Shown one piece after another: positions 25,748 through 39,970 of a stretch of 64,000 bases of DNA. Below the pieces are notes generated by a model that was given only the letters and a program-made list of their open reading frames with translations, made no database searches and was not told the origin of the DNA. The first letter of the stretch is position 1. Every line of letters starts with the position of its first letter. Position numbers and translations under genes: made by a program. Origin of the DNA: Drosophila miranda (lineage: Eukaryota > Arthropoda > Insecta > Diptera > Drosophilidae); NCBI RefSeq assembly GCF_003369915.1, contig NW_022881603.1, positions 26,458,264 through 26,522,263 of the forward strand, written 5' to 3'.

Positions 25748-26569
25748 TTACTCCCCCACCACATCGTTAACGCTTCCTCTACATTGGCTCAAATCTCTAA
25801 TTTCAATCTTTGATCCATCCTCTTCCCTATATTCACTATTCTCTATGTTATCTCTACAATCACTACAAAGGTTCTCTCTATCATCAGACTTCCACCTATT
25901 TTCCAATCTACTTCCTACTGCACTTGATTCTCCACACTCAATCGCAGGGTTCTGTACGGTACTACTACGCTCTCTACTGATATTTAATTCTCTACACTTA
26001 ATCACAGGGTTCTCTACGGTACCTCTATGCTCACTACCAGGGTTGTCTCTACTTACACTATTCCTTGCATATTGCTTTCTACTCTCATCTTTTTCTAAAT
26101 TAGACTTTTCTAAACCGTATTTGACTCTATAACCATCCTCTAACATATTCGTCACTTGATCTTGTCTGCTCAGCGCATCAACGTGCGCCATACTGGCCCC
26201 AGGTCTGTGCATAATGGAGTAATCATAGTTCTCTAACTCTAGGGACCACCGTGCTATCTTAGGACTAATTGACTTTCTGGTTAACGTCTGTACTAACGAA
26301 TTACAATCCGTGATTATTTTGAAGGACCTATGCTCCAAATATGCTCTAAAACGCCTCAATGCATAAATTATAGCCAATGTCTCTAATTCGAAACTATGAT
26401 AACGTGATTCTCTTTCTGTTGTTTTGCCGGAATAATAGGACACAGGGTGCATCTTCCCATCATCTTGTCTTTGCATCAGTATTGCGCCATAACCGTATGA
26501 ACTTGCGTCTGTATGTAATTCCGTTTCTCTATTTGGGCTTAAAATGGCTAATACCGGAGGATTTGCCAA
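25748..26569 (-). CDS. Ty3/gypsy RNase H and linker
   Basis: RNase H-type domain: HTDASSYGYGAILMQRQ carries the first Asp, FELETLAIIYALRRFRAYL the Glu, and FKIITDCNSLVQTL the next Asp. HRPGASMAHVDALSRQ closes the domain as usual in gypsy pol. It is followed by about 110 polar residues rich in Asn, Ser and Glu linking to integrase. The frame overlaps the end of the reverse transcriptase frame (26548-27171), showing a frameshift near 26560. Confidence 0.8.
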   Translation of the reverse strand: MANPPVLAILSPNRETELHTDASSYGYGAILMQRQDDGKMHPVSYYSGKTTERESRYHSFELETLAIIYALRRFRAYLEHRSFKIITDCNSLVQTLTRKSISPKIARWSLELENYDYSIMHRPGASMAHVDALSRQDQVTNMLEDGYRVKYGLEKSNLEKDESRKQYARNSVSRDNPGSEHRGTVENPVIKCRELNISRERSSTVQNPAIECGESSAVGSRLENRWKSDDRENLCSDCRDNIENSEYREEDGSKIEIRDLSQCRGSVNDVVGE

Positions 26570-27171
26570 CGCATTCTTAAGAGTTTCTTCACCTGTTCTC
26601 TATTCATGGGAAACGGACCACCTTCTTTTAACAACTGCACCAAGGGCTTAGCTGTCGTCGCAAATGACAACATGAAACGTCGAAAATACGAAAAGAATCC
26701 CAAGCATGAGTGCAGTGCTTTTACATTTTGAGGGACTGGGTATTTTTTCAAGGCCTCATTATGGGAATCACTCGGAACTATTCCGTTTTGATTAACTTTA
26801 TACCCCAGGAAATCGATGTTTCGATTGACAAACCTACACTTTTTTAGATTTATCTCTAAATTTTGCTCGCTAAACCGAATGCATAGTCTTTTTAATATAT
26901 CCATGTGTTCTTCAACTGTTTTAGTCGCTACTAATATATCATCCATGTACACTACAATGCTTTTGTTCCTAATAAAGTCTCTCAAGAGCTCCGAAATAAA
27001 TAAATACGGAACTGATTTTTCTTTTACGCCTATTTGATGATACCCACTTTTCAAATCTATAATGGAAAAACAGCACTTGTTTTCTAAAAACTCAAGACAG
27101 TCCTCAATAAGTGGCAATGGGAAATTATCTTTAACAATTCGTTTGTTCAGACCACGGTAATCGACACACAT
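26548..27171 (-). pseudogene. Ty3/gypsy reverse transcriptase, internal deletion
   Basis: Starts CVDYRGLNKRIVKDNFPLPL and keeps FSIIDLKSGYHQIGVKEKS with the first catalytic Asp. It then jumps to SELLRDFI: roughly 30 residues of the conserved core between them are missing. The active-site box VVYMDDILVATK and the thumb (FLGYKVNQNG) are intact. The deletion should abolish activity. Upstream, a T-rich patch near 27185-27200 disrupts the join to the protease part. Confidence 0.8.
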
Positions 27172-27189
27172 TCGAAGTTCTCCTGATTT

Positions 27190-28020
27190 TTTTTTTACTA
27201 GGACCTACGGGGAAGCATAAGGAGACTCACTATGACGGATTACTTTCTTTTCAAACAGATCATCTACTATTTCAGCTACTTTCTCTCTCTCATGGTAGGA
27301 TAAACGACGCGAAGTACAATGAAATGGTGTTGTTTCTGTTACACGAATCTGCATCTGATACTTTGGTGGTGCTTTAAAGTCAAATTCTTTGTGTAAATAG
27401 TATGTCTTAATAACTTCCCTACACTTTTCTGCAAGAGTGGGGCCGAATTCGAAATCTACGTTAATATGTTCCTCTTCATCAATCTCTACCGACGACAAAA
27501 GTTACTGAATTCGTCGCCTTGATTCATATTCTCGATGACCATTTTGTCATTCCTTGAGTTTTCTTGTGTCTGATTTTTAAATGGATTAGAACGTTTGATT
27601 AGCTCGCATCTTTTTGATTTATTACCATCTAACTTATCATATAGTCTTATGTTAATATTATTTTTACGTTCGGTGAATAAAGACGCGCAGGTTAAACTAA
27701 TAGCTTTTTGCTTTAACGAACTTAATGGTGTGTGTTGCTTCGCATTGATATTTTTCTTATGAACTAATTTTACTTCAATAACTTTAAGGGCATCGCGTTC
27801 CAACAATACCAGCAAAGGCAGCATGTTATCATCTACGATGTTTAATAAAACGATATATTTCTTTGTGCAAAATTCAATATGGCACTTAAATTTTCCCAAT
27901 ATGGGAATTGGTTGTCCTCCTAGTCCATAGTATTTCCTAACTTCATTATAGGCTTCAAATATAGCCGACTTCGGTATCAAAGACTTATGAATAAAACTTA
28001 CAGGGCTACCTGTATCAAAT
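27190..28020 (-). pseudogene. Ty3/gypsy protease and start of reverse transcriptase, copy 2
   Basis: Counterpart of 15787-16620. Frames 27486-27980 and 27205-27498 overlap because a single base is missing near 27494 compared with copy 1 (CGACGACAA versus CGACGCACAA). The protease DTG lies at about 28010-28018. Several substitutions separate it from copy 1 (for example LVLLERD versus VLLGRD), more than in the nearby Sik3 sequence. Confidence 0.78.
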
Positions 28021-28087
28021 AGACTAAAAATACTGACGCCTCTTTGTTCACCAAACGGAAGTCATAAAGTGATTAACTGGACAGCCG

Positions 28088-29255
28088 CTAAATCGTCGTT
28101 GTTTTTTCTCCTGGTCGCTCCTCATCTTGAACTGCAGCTACCCTAGTGGCCATCTTTCGTTTCGGGCACTGCGAATATAGGTGGCTGGTACTCCAACAGT
28201 TAAAACATGCCCCATCCGGTCTCTTTGGCTGACTGCATTCCTTCATAACGTGCCCAAATTGCCGACAGTTGTAGCAACGCATTGCGACACCACCTTGCTG
28301 CTGCCCAACTGCCATACTCACATTTAGTTTTCCCTTTGACGCCAGGAGCTCTTCTGACCTTATCATAGGTGACCATCTTGTCACGCAACTCGTTGAGTGT
28401 GCTGTAATATAGCATGGATGCTGCCATGCCCGTCTTGTCCTGCAGTCCCTCTACGATGAAATTGACCACATCGCTCGTGGCCATGTCTGCTTGCGACGCT
28501 ATGCTGCACATTGCGACGAAATATTGCAATGCGCTTTCATTATTTGCAATTTTCCGTGCCTCCAGTCGCTTTCCAATGTCCCACGCTGTCCACTTTCTGC
28601 TCAAAGACGTTGAGCAATTCTGCTCGCATCAATTGCCAAGTCAAAGGCGCCACATGGTCGATGTACGCCTTCGCCGATCCGCCTAGCAGCCGCTTCGCTA
28701 ATATCCAGCATTTGGACTCGGACACACCATGGAAATTCATAATGTCCTCAAAGTTACTTATCCAACTGGTTACAGCCTGGTCGCCATCTCCAGAAAATGG
28801 ACGCATCAACGCCTCAATGTGTGTCAAGTCGATGCAATCTCTCGGCGTTTCCAACTCCATAGCCTCTTTCTCCGTTTTCAATATGCTTAATTTGAGATCA
28901 GCTACGCGCTTGCGAGAAACGTACAGTTGTACGTTCAATTTCGGTCAATTTCGAACAAGCGTTGTCTTGTCTGCACATTTTCACCATATTCTTCTGGCGC
29001 CGCTTTTACTGCGTGTTGTGCACTACGGTTGTCTCTATCTATCTCGCGCTCAACCGGGACTGCAAAAATGTCTGCCTGCATAGTCTCGTCTGCGCTTGGC
29101 GCCGTATTTCCTAGCTCATGCGTGTCTTCCATGATTTTTTTCACTGCTGTACGTAATTGGTGTATGTTGGCATCTTGATCAAAATATACGTTTTGCCTAC
29201 GCAATATGTCGCTAAGTTCACTTTTGGTTTTCGCTCTTATGTCTGCATAGTTCAT
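28088..29255 (-). pseudogene. Ty3/gypsy gag, copy 2
   Basis: Three frames: 28935-29255 (MNYADIRAKTKSELSDILRR), 28540-28938 (capsid-like) and 28088-28604 (zinc knuckles CYNCRQFGHVMKEC and CFNCWSTSHLYSQC). Breaks: the shared shift near 28936, one extra base near 28590 (GTCCACTTT versus GTCACTTT in copy 1), and about 25 bases missing near 28338. The second knuckle ends CPKRK, unlike copy 1. Confidence 0.78.
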
Positions 29256-29267
29256 CGCAGAGTTTTT

Positions 29268-30365
29268 TATACCCGATACTCAAAATGAGTATTGGGGTAT
29301 ATTAGATTTGTGGTAAAAGTGGATGTGTGTAATCGTCTCCGACCCCATAAAGTATATATATTCTTGATCAGCATCAATAGCCGAGTCGATTGGGCCCTGT
29401 CTGTCTGTCTGTCTGTCCGTCTGTCCGTCTGTCCGTCCGTCCGTCTGTCCGTCCCCTTCAGCGCCTAGTGCTCAAAGACTATAAGAGCTAGAGCAACGAT
29501 GTTTTGGATCCAGACTTCTGTGATATGTCACTGCTACAAAAATATTTCAAAACTTCGCCCCGCCCACTTCCGCCCCCACAAAGAACGAAAATCTGTGGCA
29601 TTCACAATTTTAACGATACGAGAAAACCAAAAACGTTGAATTGTAGAGAATGACTATATCTTTAAGACTGCGGAATCTGAATTGGATCGTATTATTATTA
29701 TAGCCAGCATCAAGAAAACAATTTCATTTTTTCTCGCCCTGTCTCTCTCTAACACACACGTAGCAGAGGCGGCTTTGCTTAGAGTAAAACATTAGCGCCT
29801 AGATCTCAGAGACTATAAAAGCTAGAGCAACCAAATTTGGTATCCACACTCCTAATATATCGGACCGAGACGAGTTTGTTTCAAAATTTCGCCACACCCC
29901 CTTCCGCCCCCGCAAAGGACGAAACTCTGGGGATATTCACAAATCTCAAAGACTATTAACCAAATTTGGTACACACACTCCTTTAAGATGTCACTATAAA
30001 ACGTATATCTCAAAATTTCGCCCCACCCCCTTCCGCCCCCACAAAAGACGAAAATCTGTTGCATCCACAATATTGCAGATTCGAGAAAACTAAAAACGCA
30101 GAATCATAGATAATGACCATATCTATCAGATTGCTGAATCTGGATCAGATCAGATCATTTTTATAGCCAATAGGAACAAATCAATTTGCAGTGGCTACGC
30201 AGCGCCCGACGTCACGCTCAGACTGATTTTCTGTCTCTCTCGCACGCACTCTTTGTCGTGTCGTTTAATATTAGCGGCGTCTGCCGGAGGAGAGCCATAC
30301 TGACTTAGTATCGGGTATAACCGTAGAGTTGCGGTGTCCGCAGCAACTCACAACGTTCCCCCTCG
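29268..30365 (+). mobile_element. DINE-1/ISY-like Helitron inside the gypsy leader, copy 2
   Basis: Same insertion site and nearly same sequence as 17887-18984, including the long TCTG/TCCG run (29395-29456). The insertion therefore predates the 11.4-kb duplication. Confidence 0.88.
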
Positions 30366-30398
30366 TTTTTTTTTTTTGTGCAAACCCCACACCTGATA

Positions 30399-30575
30399 TG
30401 TAAACTTTTAATAGCACGGTTTTATTATATGTTCTTCTTTCTTGATCGTCGTATTCGAATCGCTGTCGAGGACAAGTATCGATATATCGAGTACATTGGT
30501 ATTTCTTATAATACTATCGATGAGTAAATCTTAAACTAATATTCAAATCTTATAAACTAATATTCATATCTTACA
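30399..30575 (-). repeat. Ty3/gypsy 5' LTR, copy 2
   Basis: 177 bases, TG...CA. It has the same 23-base loss as the LTR at 19018, but without that copy's extra cluster of substitutions. It keeps one TATCGATA site. Confidence 0.75.
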
Positions 30576-33388
<2,813 letters not shown>

Positions 33389-34085
33389 TATACCCGATAC
33401 TCAAAATGAGTATTGGGGTATATTAGATTTGTGGTAAAAGTGGATGTGTGTAACGTCCAGAAGGAATCGTTTCCGACCCCATAAAGTATATATATTCTTG
33501 ATCAGCATCAATAGCCGAGTCGATTGAGCCATGTCTGTCTGTCCGTCCCTACAGCATCAAGAAAACAATTTCATTTTTTCTCGCCCTGTCTCTCTCTAAC
33601 ACACACGTAGCATAGCCGGCTTTGCTTAGAGTAAAACATTAGCGCCTAGATCTCATAGACTATAAAAGCTAGAGCAACCAAATTTGGTATCCACACTCCT
33701 TATATATCGGACCGGGACGAGTTTGTTTCAAAATTTCGCCACACCCCCTTCCGCCCCCGCAAAGGACGAAAATCTGGGGATATTCACAAATCTCAGAGAC
33801 TATTAAGGCTAGAGTAACCAAATTTGGTATCCGCACTCCTGTTATATCTCACTTTAAAACGTATATCTCAAAATTTCGCCCCACCCCCTTCCGCCCCCAC
33901 AAAGGACGAAAATCAGTTGCATCCACAATATTGAGGATACTAGAAAACTAAAAACGCAGAATCATAGATAATGATCATATCTATCAGATTGCTGAATCTG
34001 GATCAGATCAGATCATTTTTATAGCCAAAAGGAACAAATCAATTTGCACTGGCTACGCAGCCCCCGACGTCACGCTCAGACTGAT
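33389..34085 (+). mobile_element. DINE-1/ISY-like Helitron, shortened, 3'-less
   Basis: Same early internal jump (GTCCCTACAG) as 22008-22704. Head-to-tail with the next copy. Confidence 0.83.
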
Positions 34086-35167
34086 TATACCCGATACTCA
34101 AAATGAGTATTGGGGTATATTAGATTTGTGGTAAAAGTGGATGTGTGTAACGTCCAGAAGGAATCGTTTCCGACCCCATAAAGTATATATATTCTTGATC
34201 AGCATCAATAGCCGAGTCGATTGAGCCATGTCCGTCTGTCCGTCCCCTTCAGCGCCTAGCGCTCAAAGACTATAAGAGCTAGAGCAACGATGTTTTGGAT
34301 CCAGACTTCTGTGATATGTCACTGCTACAAAAATATTTCAAAACTTCGCCCCGCCCACTTCCGCCCCCACAAAGGACGAAAATCTGTGGCATCCAAAATT
34401 TTAACGATACGAGAAAACCAAAAACGCAGAATCGTAGAGAATGACTGTATCTTTTAGACTACAGAATCTGAATTGGATCGTATTATTATTAGAGCCAGCA
34501 TCAAGAAAACAATTTCATTTTTTCTCGCCCTGTCTCTCTCTAACACACACGTAGTATAGCCGGCTTTGCTTAGAGTAAAACATTAGCGCCTAGATCTCAG
34601 AGACTATAAAAGGGAGGGGAACCAAAGTTGGTATCCATACTCCTAATATATCGGACCGAGACGAGTTTGTTTCAAAATTTCGCCACACCCCCTTCCGCCC
34701 CCGCAATGGACGAAAATCTGGGAATACTCACAAATCTCAGAGACAATTAACGTTAGAGTAACCAAATTTGGTATCCGCACTCCTGTTAGATCTCACTATA
34801 AAACGTATATCTCAAAATTTCGCCTCACCCCCTTCCGCCCACACAAAGAACGAAAATCTGTTGCATCCACAATATTGAAGATACAAAAAAACTAAAAACG
34901 CAAAATCATAGATAATGACCATATCTATCAGATTCCTGAATCTGGATCAGATCGGATCATTTTTATAGCCAATAGGAACAAATCAATTTGCAGTTGTTAC
35001 GCAGCGCCCGACGTCACGCTCAGACTGATTTTCTGTCTCTCTCGCACGCACTCTTTGTCGTGTCGTGTAATATTAGCGGCGTCTGCCGGAGGAGAGCCAT
35101 ACTGACTTAGTATCGGGTATAAATGTAGAGTTGCGGTGTCCGCAGCAACTCACAACGTTCCCTCTCG
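34086..35167 (+). mobile_element. DINE-1/ISY-like Helitron, complete ends
   Basis: TATACCC... to ...TTCCCTCTCG. From about 34120 onward it closely matches 37600-38651 rather than 22740-23785. Confidence 0.85.
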
Positions 35168-35275
35168 TTTTCTGTCTCTATTAGCGGCGTCTGCCGGAGG
35201 AGAGCCATACTGACTTAGTATCGGGTATAACTGTAGAGTTGCGGTGTCCGCTGCAACTCACAACGTTCCCCCTCG
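35168..35275 (+). mobile_element. Extra DINE-1 3' terminus
   Basis: About 108 bases repeating only the last part of the element: TTAGCGGCGTCTGCCGG, AGTATCGGGTATA, the hairpin and CCCCCTCG. It follows a complete element directly, giving two 3' ends in a row. The same structure is at 38652-38759. Confidence 0.8.
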
Positions 35276-35397
35276 TTGTTATTCGCTTTTAGCCTGTCTG
35301 TCTCTGTCTGTGGTTGTTTTTCTATGCTTGATTTTTGTTGTTCAGTATTTACAAAACCCAAAAATCATGCGCACTAAATCTAAGGCCGCCAATGTCG

Positions 35398-35432
<35 letters not shown>

Positions 35433-36300
35433 AGAAGCAGCAGCAACAAAAACATAAAAGAAGCCCCCACCAAAGAGGAATCGCCGAATCAGTCACGTGT
35501 GTTTACTCACTCTCTCTTAAGCTGCTTGTCTCCGATGATCAGACTGTTTGCCCTGTATGTACATGAATATGTATGCCTGTTCTTTAGTTTGAGAGACCCT
35601 TTGCCAGAGAAGATTATGCAAGGTGGTCCACAAATTCTCTATTCGGGTCTTATTTTACGCTCAGCACAACTGAGAGCGCTCCGACGCCGAGAGCGAAGTT
35701 TGTTGTTGTTGTTCTGAGAAAAATAAGACCCGAGAAGAGAGCGCGTTGCGATTGCGCACAACCTGGAATAATTTCATTATGATGCACATAATTTATCCTC
35801 TTTTCCGTTTATATTTTTCATCTGTCCCTATTCCAATCAAAAAACTGCCGCGCCCCTTAACCCATTTTCATTTGCAATTAGGTAGGCCATGGCGGGGGGG
35901 AATTTGTGAATATAATAATCGATTTTCCCATTTCCATTGTGCTCTCGGACTTGCAAAGGCAATTGGAAAATTGGAATTTTAAAATCCCACCAAAGCCACA
36001 TAAAGTCTATTGACCTCTGGAGCAGGGGAGCAGAAGAGAAGAGGCGGAGGAGCGGGAGCGGTGAGAGAGTGACAGAGTGACAATTGCAGCAGCCTGAAGA
36101 ATCGATAGGTAGTGCGAAAAGGAGGTCGCATATCGATTAAACACGTTGAGTGTGTGGGGGGGGGGGGGGGGGCAGGGGCGTACAACAGGGGAAATTGAGT
36201 CAGAGCCTTTGTGGGGAAGGGGTGGGGTGTTGTGTGGCGAGTGGCCTCGGCCCCAGCCCCAGCCCCAGCCAGGACCCCGAAGGCGACCCCCACGGCGATT
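35276..36300 (+). other. Sik3 intron 1 segment with CT repeat and hairpin
   Basis: Contains a short (CT)n tract at about 35397-35432, a long inverted repeat (35635-35740) and a poly-G run at about 36157-36172. It precedes a small gene at 36301. It is repeated at 38760-39970; copy 2 has an extra block of about 150 bases after the CT tract. Confidence 0.5.
35635..35740 (+). repeat. Long imperfect hairpin, copy 1
   Basis: Perfect 14-base arms TCGGGTCTTATTTT (35643-35656) and AAAATAAGACCCGA (35720-35733). Pairing extends imperfectly on both sides (CTCT...AGAG outside; CTCAG and ACAAC blocks inside). It could be a foldback transposon remnant or a small-RNA hairpin. A second copy lies at about 39319-39414. 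Confidence 0.5.
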
Positions 36301-36753
36301 ATGTGTGAACTGACGCGCCTCAAGGCGCAGCAAAAGTACCTCGAGTGCCATCAAGTCAGGCTGAATGCCAGCCATTTCCAGGATAGCCCAGACGACGAGC
36401 CCAGTTCCGAAGGCAATGGTGCTCAGAGGCCAGGCAGCTCCTCCACCACAGCCCTAGCCAGCCTGATCAACGAGATTGAGCGCCTGCAGTTCGAGCTGGA
36501 CGAGCAAATGCAGGTCTATCGCTCCGCCAAGCGCAACGAGCTGCAGGACATGTGGCACTTCGTGACCGCCATGAAGGAGGACGTCTTCCGGCCGGAGCGA
36601 CTCAGCATGTACACGGTCAACGCCCTGAGAGAGTGAATCATCGGCCTGAACGGCCAGCTGGAGCGTTTGAGTGCGAAGGAACTGCAGACTCTGCGAGAGG
36701 AGTACCAGCAGTTGGAGCGGGAGAACAAGTTCATATGGAGGGGCAGCCTATAA
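36301..36753 (+). pseudogene. Small coiled-coil protein gene, copy 1 (possible early stop)
   Basis: ATG at 36301 (MCELTRLKAQQKYLECHQ). The frame is also open upstream through a Pro/Ala repeat (APAPAPA), so the true start could be earlier. It has a heptad-like helical stretch SLINEIERLQFELDEQMQVY and then TGA at 36634-36636. The same frame stays open after that stop for 38 codons of coiled-coil-like sequence (IIGLNGQLERLSAKELQTL) to TAA at 36751-36753, followed by AATAAA at 36811. The TGA looks like a premature stop in a longer coiled-coil protein; alternatively the 112-residue form is real. I do not recognise the family. It is nested in Sik3 intron 1 on the same strand. Confidence 0.55.
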
Positions 36754-36810
36754 GCAGTCCCCGATCTCCCGATTTATCTCGAGAAAGAATGTTTTACACA
36801 AATTATGATT

Positions 36811-36816
36811 AATAAA
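36811..36816 (+). terminator. Poly(A) signal AATAAA
   Basis: AATAAA 58 bases after the distal stop of the small gene. The same signal is at 40481-40486 in the duplicate. Confidence 0.55.
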
Positions 36817-37227
36817 TGCACAAGATTGATAAAAGCATTCAAAGGAAAACGCACATGCGTAAACCTCGATAACGTTTCAGACCTTGGCTGGGCTTGCATT
36901 GGCTTTCCCTTGAAATCAATAGAACCAAAGAACTATTTGAGTCGATATTTTGCCTTCAGCTGAAGGATTCCGAAATGGAGGCGACATTGGGTATGTCTTT
37001 GTCGTTGTCGTGTGGTTGTTGTAGCTGCGATTATTTCGAAATGTCTCATTTGCGAGCGAAGGCTTAAGGTTCATCGCGTTTGCCTGCGACGAAACGAAAG
37101 GTCAAACGGCACGTGGCAATGTGGCCCCACCTCAGTAGGAACTGAAGTTCAACTTGAGGCGCTGCTCACGTGGCACTGGAATATTTGTGGAGGGCGTTAA
37201 ATCAGTTTCGTATCAGTTTGTTTTTCT
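36817..37227 (+). other. Spacer after the small gene, copy 1
   Basis: No gene seen. Compared with the duplicate (40487-41129), about 230 bases are missing at 36873, where AACCTCGATAA runs directly into CGTTTCAGACC. Confidence 0.5.
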
Positions 37228-37284
37228 TATACCCGATACTCAAAATGAGTATTGGGGCATATTAGATTTGTGGTAAAAGTGGAT
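37228..37284 (+). mobile_element. DINE-1 5' tip at a duplication breakpoint
   Basis: Only the first 57 bases of the element (with the variant TTGGGGCATATT, shared with the full copy at 41130). It is then joined to CAATTGCTGCAATTAGG, which belongs to position 33105. This is the junction of the second tandem duplication. Confidence 0.85.
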
Positions 37285-37285
37285 G

Positions 37286-37569
37286 CAATTGCTGCAATTA
37301 GGAGAGCAGTCATGCAGCGCACTCACTCCCTCCTCTCTTTTTGGGCTGCTGATTGATCTTTCGCTATGGGTAAATATTTAATATTTAAGCTGCCGTCGTA
37401 GTCGTCTGATCCGCTGAGCGTTGACTCTTTGGCCAGCAGACCGAAAAAACATGTTTGAACATCTAACACGCGTCAGACAGAGAGAGGGCGAGCGGCCGAG
37501 CGGGCGAGCGAGAAGAGCAATCGCTCAACAATCTTTATTTACCTTTTCATTAACTCTTTCGCGGCTTTT
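37286..37569 (+). repeat. Third copy of the end of the Sik3 intron-1 unit
   Basis: Matches 33105-33388 (and 21724-22007) almost exactly, up to the Helitron boundary. Confidence 0.85.
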
Positions 37570-38651
37570 TATACCCGATACTCAAAATGAGTATTGGGGT
37601 ATATTAGATTTGTGGTAAAAGTGGATGTGTGTAACGTCCAGAAGGAATCGTTTCCGACCCCATAAAGTATATATATTCTTGATCAGCATCAATAGCCGAG
37701 TCGATTGAGCCATGTCCGTCTGTCCGTCCCCTTCAGCGCCTAGCGCTCAAAGACTATAAGAGCTAGAGCAACGATGTTTTGGATCCAGACTTCTGTGATA
37801 TGTCACTGCTACAAAAATATTTCAAAACTTCGCCCCGCCCACTTCCGCCCCCACAAAGGACGAAAATCTGTGGCATCCAAAATTTTAACGATACGAGAAA
37901 ACCAAAAACGCAGAATCGTAGAGAATGACTGTATCTTTTAGACTACAGAATCTGAATTGGATCGTATTATTATTAGAGCCAGCATCAAGAAAACAATTTC
38001 ATTTTTTCTCGCCCTGTCCCTCTCTAACACACACGTAGTATAGCCGGCTTTGCTTAGAGTAAAACATTAGCGCCTAGATTTCAGAGACTATAAAAGGGAG
38101 GGGAACCAAAGTTGGTATCCATACTCCTAATATATCGGACCGAGACGAGTTTGTTTCAAAATTTCGCCACACCCCCTTCCGCCCCCGCAATGGACGAAAA
38201 TCTGGGAATACTCACAAATCTCAGAGACAATTAACGCTAGAGTAACCAAATTTGGTATCCGCACTCCTGTTAGATCTCACTATAAAACGTATATCTCAAA
38301 ATTTCTCCTCACCCCCTTCCGCCCACACAAAGAACGAAAATCTGTTGCATCCACAATATTAATGATACGAAAAAACTAAAAACGCAGAATCATAGATAAT
38401 GACCATATCTATCAGATTCCTGAATCTGGTTCAGATCGGATCATTTTTATAGCCAATAGGAACAAATCAATTTGCAGTTGTTACGCAGCGCCCGACGTCA
38501 CGCTCAGACTGATTTTCTGTCTCTCTCGCACGCACTCTTTGTCGTGTCGTGTAATATTAGCGGCGTCTGCCGGAGGAGAGCCATACTGACTTAGTATCGG
38601 GTATAAATGTAGAGTTGCGGTGTCCGCAGCAACTCACAACGTTCCCTCTCG
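37570..38651 (+). mobile_element. DINE-1/ISY-like Helitron, complete ends
   Basis: Corresponds to the element at 34086. The shortened Helitron that precedes it in the other unit (33389-34085) is missing here, consistent with recombination between neighbouring Helitrons. Confidence 0.85.
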
Positions 38652-38759
38652 TTTTCTGTCTCTATTAGCGGCGTCTGCCGGAGGAGAGCCATACTGACTT
38701 AGTATCGGGTATAACTGTAGAGTTGCGGTGTCCGCTGCAACTCACAACGTTCCCCCTCG
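38652..38759 (+). mobile_element. Extra DINE-1 3' terminus, duplicate
   Basis: Repeat of 35168-35275. Confidence 0.8.
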
Positions 38760-38878
38760 TTGTTATTCGCTTTTAGCCTGTCTGTCTCTGTCTGTGGTTG
38801 TTTTTCTATGCTTGATTTTTGTTGTTCAGTATTTACAAAACCCAAAAATCATGCGCACTAAATCTAAGGCCGCCAATG

Positions 38879-38881
<3 letters not shown>

Positions 38882-38971
<90 letters not shown>
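38882..38971 (+). repeat. (CT)n microsatellite, expanded
   Basis: About 90 bases of CT repeats with a few CTTT breaks, more than twice the length of the matching tract at 35397-35432. Confidence 0.9.
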
Positions 38972-38974
<3 letters not shown>

Positions 38975-39970
38975 CCACTCTGTCTTGCCCCCATTTTTGT
39001 CTGAGTTTTGTTGTTGTTTTCAAAAACACACACTGGCATTATAATAGCCGAAAAAGTTATCAACTGCTTCTTCTTTTCGCATTTTTTTGTCACCAGAAGA
39101 ATAGCCAGAAGCAGCAGCAACAAAAACATAAAAGAAGCCCCCACCAAAGAGGAATCGCCGAATCAGTCACGTGTGTTTACTCACTCTCTCTTAAGCTGCT
39201 TGTCTCCGATGATCAGACTGTTTGCCCTGTATGTACATGAATATGTATGCCTGTTCTTTAGTTTGAGAGACCCTTTGCCAGAGAAGATTATGCAAGGTGG
39301 TCCACAAATTCTCTATTCGGGTCTTATTTTACGCTCAGCACAACTGAGAGCGCTCCGACGCCGAGAGCGAAGTTTGTTGTTGTTGTTCTGAGAAAAATAA
39401 GACCCGAGAAGAGAGCGCGTTGCGATTGCGCACAACCTGGAATAATTTCATTATGATGCACATAATTTATCCTCTTTTCCGTTTATATTTTTCATCTGTC
39501 CCTATTCCAATCAAAAAACTGCCGCGCCCCTTAACCCATTTTCATTTGCAATTAGGTAGGCCATGGCGGGGGGAATTTGTGAATATAATAATCGATTTTC
39601 CCATTTCCATTGTGCTCTCGGACTTGCAAAGGCAATTGGAAAATTGGAATTTTAAAATCCCACCAAAGCCACATAAAGTCTATTGACCTCTGGAGCAGGG
39701 GAGCAGAAGAGAAGAGGCGGAGGAGCGGGAGCGGTGAGAGAGTGACAGAGTGACAATTGCAGCAGCCTGAAGAATCGATAGGTAGTGCGAAAAGGAGGTC
39801 GCATATCGATTAAACACGTTGAGTGTGTGGGGGGGGGGGGGGCAGGGGCGTACAACAGGGGAAATTGAGTCAGAGCCTTTGTGGGGAAGGGGTGGGGTGT
39901 TGTGTGGCGAGTGGCCTCGGCCCCAGCCCCAGCCCCAGCCAGGACCCCGAAGGCGACCCCCACGGCGATT
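38972..39970 (+). other. Sik3 intron 1 segment, duplicate
   Basis: Duplicate of 35433-36300, with the longer form of the sequence after the CT tract, the hairpin (39319-39414) and a shorter poly-G run near 39831-39842. No exon recognised. Confidence 0.5.

Larger units (their letters stand above)
24060..30575 (-). mobile_element. Ty3/gypsy LTR retrotransposon, copy 2 (all parts present, defective)
   Basis: On the minus strand: 5' LTR (30399-30575), leader interrupted by a Helitron (29268-30365), gag, protease, reverse transcriptase, RNase H, integrase and 3' LTR (24060-24259). No env gene is seen. The order RT-RNase H-integrase marks it as Ty3/gypsy. Flanks carry TAAAG on the left and AAAAG on the right, which is not a clean target duplication. 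It lies just upstream of Sik3 exon 1 copy b and points away from it. Confidence 0.85.

Noticed and set aside
38728..39240. 170-codon frame rich in Ser-Leu
   Set aside because: It is a translation of the (CT)n microsatellite joined to Helitron 3' sequence.
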